Origin: Panopea generosa
Taxonomy: Eukaryota > Mollusca > Bivalvia > Adapedonta > Hiatellidae
DNA length: 64,000 nucleotides
Assembly (NCBI GenBank): GCA_029582155.1
Contig: CM055902.1
Span: 14,017,086 to 14,081,085, forward strand
Direction of reading: 5' to 3'
The translations under genes and the position numbers were made by a program. The notes beneath the pieces were generated by a model. The model saw nothing but the letters and a program-made list of their open reading frames with translations, ran no database searches and was not told the DNA's origin. Positions 60,380 to 64,000 of this stretch are shown here, in pieces; within the stretch, counting starts at the first letter, position 1, and each line of letters starts with the position of its first letter.

Positions 60380-61394
60380 CAGTCTCAGTGATGATTGATA
60401 TGTGATACGTTTTACTACACAGTTTCGCCCTTTTTCCCAACGGCAACATGATTCTTACGCTTAAAAACAAGGCCTATGTAATATGGTTTTGTAATATTTT
60501 CAAAATGGTTCATAGAAGTTGTGATTTCTTTCTGCAGATGAGTAAAGCAAAAGTTGACATAGCATATACTGCAATAAGACATCACTGGTGTTAAAAAAAT
60601 GACTTTTATATAATTTCAACATATGCATGTATTTATAAGCATTTGAGGACTTCTTTTTTAAAAAAAAAAATCTTAAGGTGTCACTGCACCCTCTTTAAAA
60701 AAAAAACAATGTGGACAGCCTACCAGTTTTTGTGTATTTTATGTGGGTTAACATTCCTGCTATGAAAAAAAGTATAACAAAAATGTATATGGAATTCCTT
60801 TTTTTACAAAGGAAATTCTAGACCTGATTTTACATAGAACAAAGAACAAAATTCAACTGTTTAGTGAATCTTTATTTACGTCTAATCGGTATTTATCTCT
60901 CACCGCTGATACGGGAGGGTTAACAGTTATTGCATAGATAGGTTCGCTATAGTATTGATTACTATTATAGTATCCAACAAAACAGCGGTTAGATTTACTG
61001 TTATTATGTTAACCCTCGAATGCATAAACTGCCACTAAAAGTTCAAATATTTTTTTTAATTTTAATTCAATGTTGTTATTATTTCTGATCTTTGAAATCA
61101 TGAAGCTCATTTAATTTTACCTGATAATAAAATATCTTTAAGCAGGTGGTATGGTGCATGAGGGTTTTATTTTTTTTTTAAAAAATGGCTTTAAACGTAT
61201 TTTTCAAGTGTATTATACATGTATATACTCATTGACCCCGTATTGCGATCAGAATATATATGGAAACATGCCAAAATAGTACATGTATATGGAAAACGTT
61301 TGTATACTATCTTTAATTATTGAACTATCTTGTCCTTAACTTAACGAATAGCACTAACATATTTGGTGCTAGTGAACACATTTGTGTTTAGACG
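60380..61394. other. SINE scraps and AT-rich DNA
   Basis: About 60880-61050 matches a decayed SINE family 1 body (ttatctctcaccgctgatac, gttaacagttattgcatagatagg, gttaaccctcgaatgcataaac). A shorter scrap is at 60378-60410 (gtctcagtgatgattgatatg). Nothing else is visible. Confidence 0.45.
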
Positions 61395-62324
61395 TATAAA
61401 ATAGATAAAAAAGATGATCCGCGTTGGAAGCATTTATATCAATATTTTATTTACGTATCGTCATATGTACACTTTTATGATAACACAAACTACATACACC
61501 TTTCTAAAAAGCTTTACCAAGTACTATGAATTACAGAATTACAATATTGTGATTTCTCTTTTGATCATTGAACAAACATAACAGTTATGATATAATCTTA
61601 GAATGATTGCTCAATTTCTTGATATATAATTTTGAAATTAAGTTAAATATTTACAACGCCAAGCGCTTTTCGTTCAAAGTTGAGATAACCAAAAAAGTGA
61701 CATTTCCGATTGCAACACACATTTGCTAATTCTAATGCTTCTTATTTACAATTATCGAGATATACACGAATAATATATTTTTATTGTAAACTTGATTTGT
61801 CCTAGTACATGGACCATGCCTCAATATATCCGTCTTTGTAAAGGCCTATAAGGCACATATTTACAGAAAACACAAATCTAAAACAAATATATATATACAC
61901 TTATATATGCGTTATAGTGATAACTTATAGGTAGTTTTGCAAATTTTTTTGTTGGAGTATCTTGTAGCAAAATGACCAAGGGCCGACAACTCACGAGGGT
62001 AGAATATACGCATACACAAAGTAAAATTTACAATTTTAATTTTACAAGAATAAAATTACGAATATACAATTATACAATATATACAAATTAAAGATAATAA
62101 TTAAAAAAGTAACACAGCTGGTTTAAAAAGTCCTATGATGATATTAACACTTTTTACACAGTTCTATCTCCTACACGTTCCGTAATCTACATCGCGATCC
62201 AAACTGCATATATCATTTGAATGTTAAAACTGTTTTTAAAAATGCACTTATATGGTATTTAAGATACTACTACCGCGTCCGGATTATCGTAGATTTAGCA
62301 TCACTCGTCCATTGCGGCGGTAGC

Positions 62325-62332
62325 TATATAAA
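62325..62332 (+). promoter_or_regulatory. TATA-like box, proposed gene C promoter
   Basis: TATATAAA in cattgcggcgg-tagctatataaac, the counterpart of 36992-36999. The flanking bases upstream (tcactcgtccattgcggcgg) and downstream (gagtatctggctttacgtcg) are also kept. Confidence 0.4.
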
Positions 62333-63876
62333 CGGGGTTATCCTCTAGAACTCTATACTGAGTATCTGGCTTTACGTCGCCTCGTACCGACTATCGACCG
62401 TACACCGACGTCAGATAAGTCGTTGACCTAGCGGACACATACTTCGCTTACGTCTTAAAAACGGCTACAATATATATATATATAAACTCAGATTTACCGG
62501 TTACTCAAATATGTAATGACATGGCGTCTATTACTTACCATCTATCAATTTCATGGTATTTTTATCAATATATGATAACAGTGCGTTCAATTCTTACCAT
62601 CTAATAGTTTCATGGTAGATTTATCAATATATGATAACAGTTCATTCAATTCTTATTATCTGCAGTTTCATGGCAATTTAAACAACATCTCATATTCGAC
62701 CTTCCGTCAATCTCAAAGTAGCAATTATATATCTACATAATTTCTCATTTATAATATAAATAGCCGACCAATTCTGTATCATTTCACACTGAGAATATCA
62801 GAATAAGCATCAACACAAATTAATTACACATATCAATCAATTCTAACATTGTGAATTTCAATACTTCATCGTAAACACGATATCAACAGCATAAAATACG
62901 TTCTCATATTCCTCGGCCTCTATTCTAACAAAACGCTTCTCAATATCGCGGATGTGAATTAAATTACAGACATTATCGTCGGAATGGATATGAACAATTT
63001 ATACATCTTTTCTCAGATCTGATTATGTCAAAAACATATCTATCAGACATTTAAATACAACATAATATAAAATTCACATACCCATCTGCCGTTATGTACT
63101 GGAAAAGTAACAAGCTCAATCATTCTCGTCACGCCAACTCCAAAGATGATTTTGCTAACTGGACAGCTTCCCCATCAGTCAGAATATATAGCAAAACAGT
63201 CCACATACCTTAGTGAATTTCGTGAAAATCATGAAAAAAGAAACATTCCAATATCGTACGAAGCGTATTTCACGCTATTAGGCCAATGTAAACTTAAATT
63301 AGTTTTAAGACAAATAAACCCGTTTAATTATTCTAACTTTCTTAATACTAGATGGAATTTGATGAAATAAACTTCAAAATGATTTATTCTTTAATCAAAG
63401 AATGCACATGTAAAAAGATGTTAAAACGTTACTCCTATCGAGCTATCGGTACGTTTTAATAAGTCCACGCCCTGTTCTAAATATAGCCTATATCACTACA
63501 ATGTACACGTACTAGCTGACACTACTCAATTAGGCCACAACAACCAAACTATTTTGTTACATATCTATTGAGTATTTGCAAAAGAATGTGAAGAAAAACT
63601 ATGTTCCTTTAAAATTTTGAATTATGATTTACTGAAACATTCAGTGTTTGGTAAACAAACTAAATGAATGATACTTTGATTTGTATATTGTATATAATAT
63701 GTATTTCGTAAAGTATATATTTATTTTTTATACAAAACGAAATAATCAATTTAATTGGACTACAGGCGATTTAATACACATTAATTTTGATACCAACAAG
63801 TGGATCTATGTAAACTAAGGTATACTACTTCAAGTGCATTGTCGATTTTAAATACTTATTTTTAATTTCATTCCAG

Positions 63877-63943
63877 GAACAGATACTTTATAAAGTTGGG
63901 TTGTTTTTTTTCATTTTCGGCATGATGTTTACTACGTCAACAG
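63877..63943 (+). CDS. Gene C, signal-peptide exon (partial gene)
   Basis: The 67-bp counterpart of 38486-38552, with acceptor ttccag ending at 63876 and donor G|gtatga. It reads EQILYKVGLFFFIFGMMFT, then TST. Acceptor, donor, phase and frame are all kept, and the differences are two silent and two replacement changes plus one silent change in the Ile codon. The rest of gene C should lie beyond the window. The upstream exon with the start codon is not identified. Confidence 0.55.
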
Positions 63944-63972
63944 GTATGATATATTCACTTTAACCTTTTTTG

Positions 63973-64000
63973 TGGGGGGGGGGGGGGGGGGGGTTGAGGG
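63973..64000. repeat. Poly-G run at window edge
   Basis: About 20 consecutive G after ttttttgtg, where the left copy (38572) has tttgggtggaaaatag. This is a true homopolymer expansion or a sequencing/assembly limit. Confidence 0.7.

Larger units (their letters stand above)
61395..63972. repeat. Promoter/5' block P, right copy (5' end of proposed gene C)
   Basis: Near-identical to 36068-38577, with local differences: about 90 bp missing near 62415, and an extra copy of the catggta...tttatcaatatatgataacag motif at 62554-62640. It ends in the signal exon listed separately. The frame 63146-63370 inside it is not open in the left copy and is rejected as a gene. Confidence 0.85.

Noticed and set aside
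63146-63370. 74-residue frame in the right block P
   Set aside because: The left copy (from about 37757) has the ATG but a different frame that stops early, so the frame is not conserved.

Overview
The window looks like AT-rich, intron-rich nuclear DNA of an invertebrate, most probably a lophotrochozoan such as a bivalve mollusc. The grounds are small phase-1 exons for secreted CCP (sushi) and EGF-like modules, many tRNA-derived SINEs, decayed CR1-like and L1/Tx1-like LINEs, Tc1/mariner remnants and many minisatellites. The species is not identified. No open frame long enough for a single-exon gene is convincing.

Gene A (left edge to about 7.1 kb, + strand): the 3' part of a modular gene. 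It has three CCP exons of exactly 174 bp, all phase 1-1 (962-1135, 3597-3770, 5119-5292), and a last exon (6508-6587) coding for a short hydrophobic tail. A possible alternative last exon with a transmembrane segment lies at 4020-4135. CCP2 and CCP3 come from a tandem duplication.

Gene B (about 37.0-44.1 kb, + strand): a small cysteine-rich secreted or GPI-anchored protein. A TATA-like box lies at 36992, a signal-peptide exon at 38486-38552, cysteine-rich/EGF-like exons at 39749-39892, 39977-40045 and 42078-42188, and a hydrophobic last exon at 42692-42795. All downstream junctions are phase 1 and join into one open frame. The last exons of A and B share the start PDN-x-A, so they look like members of one exon-shuffled family.

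Gene C (right edge): 61.4-64.0 kb repeats the promoter and signal-exon block of gene B, with the reading frame kept (63877-63943). Its remaining exons should lie outside the window.

Layout of duplications: 18.25-23.9 kb (SINE block plus R element) is collinear with 48.7-55.8 kb, and 36.07-38.58 kb with 61.40-63.97 kb. This suggests a tandem duplication of about 25-30 kb that carried gene B and its 5' flank. The R element occurs three times and holds a small minus-strand frame (intact in two copies, broken in one). Its second copy is split by a roughly 6 kb block containing LINE, mariner and SINE debris.

The rest is mainly decayed mobile DNA: an exonuclease-like pseudogene (14.8-17.0 kb), LINE relics at 28.9-30.6 kb (minus) and 57.0-60.3 kb (plus), a Tc1-like remnant (34.8-35.4 kb), three hairpin elements, a 63-bp tRNA-like tandem array (44.5-45.0 kb), an 87-bp array (41.1-41.5 kb) and an 83-bp array (5.7-6.2 kb).
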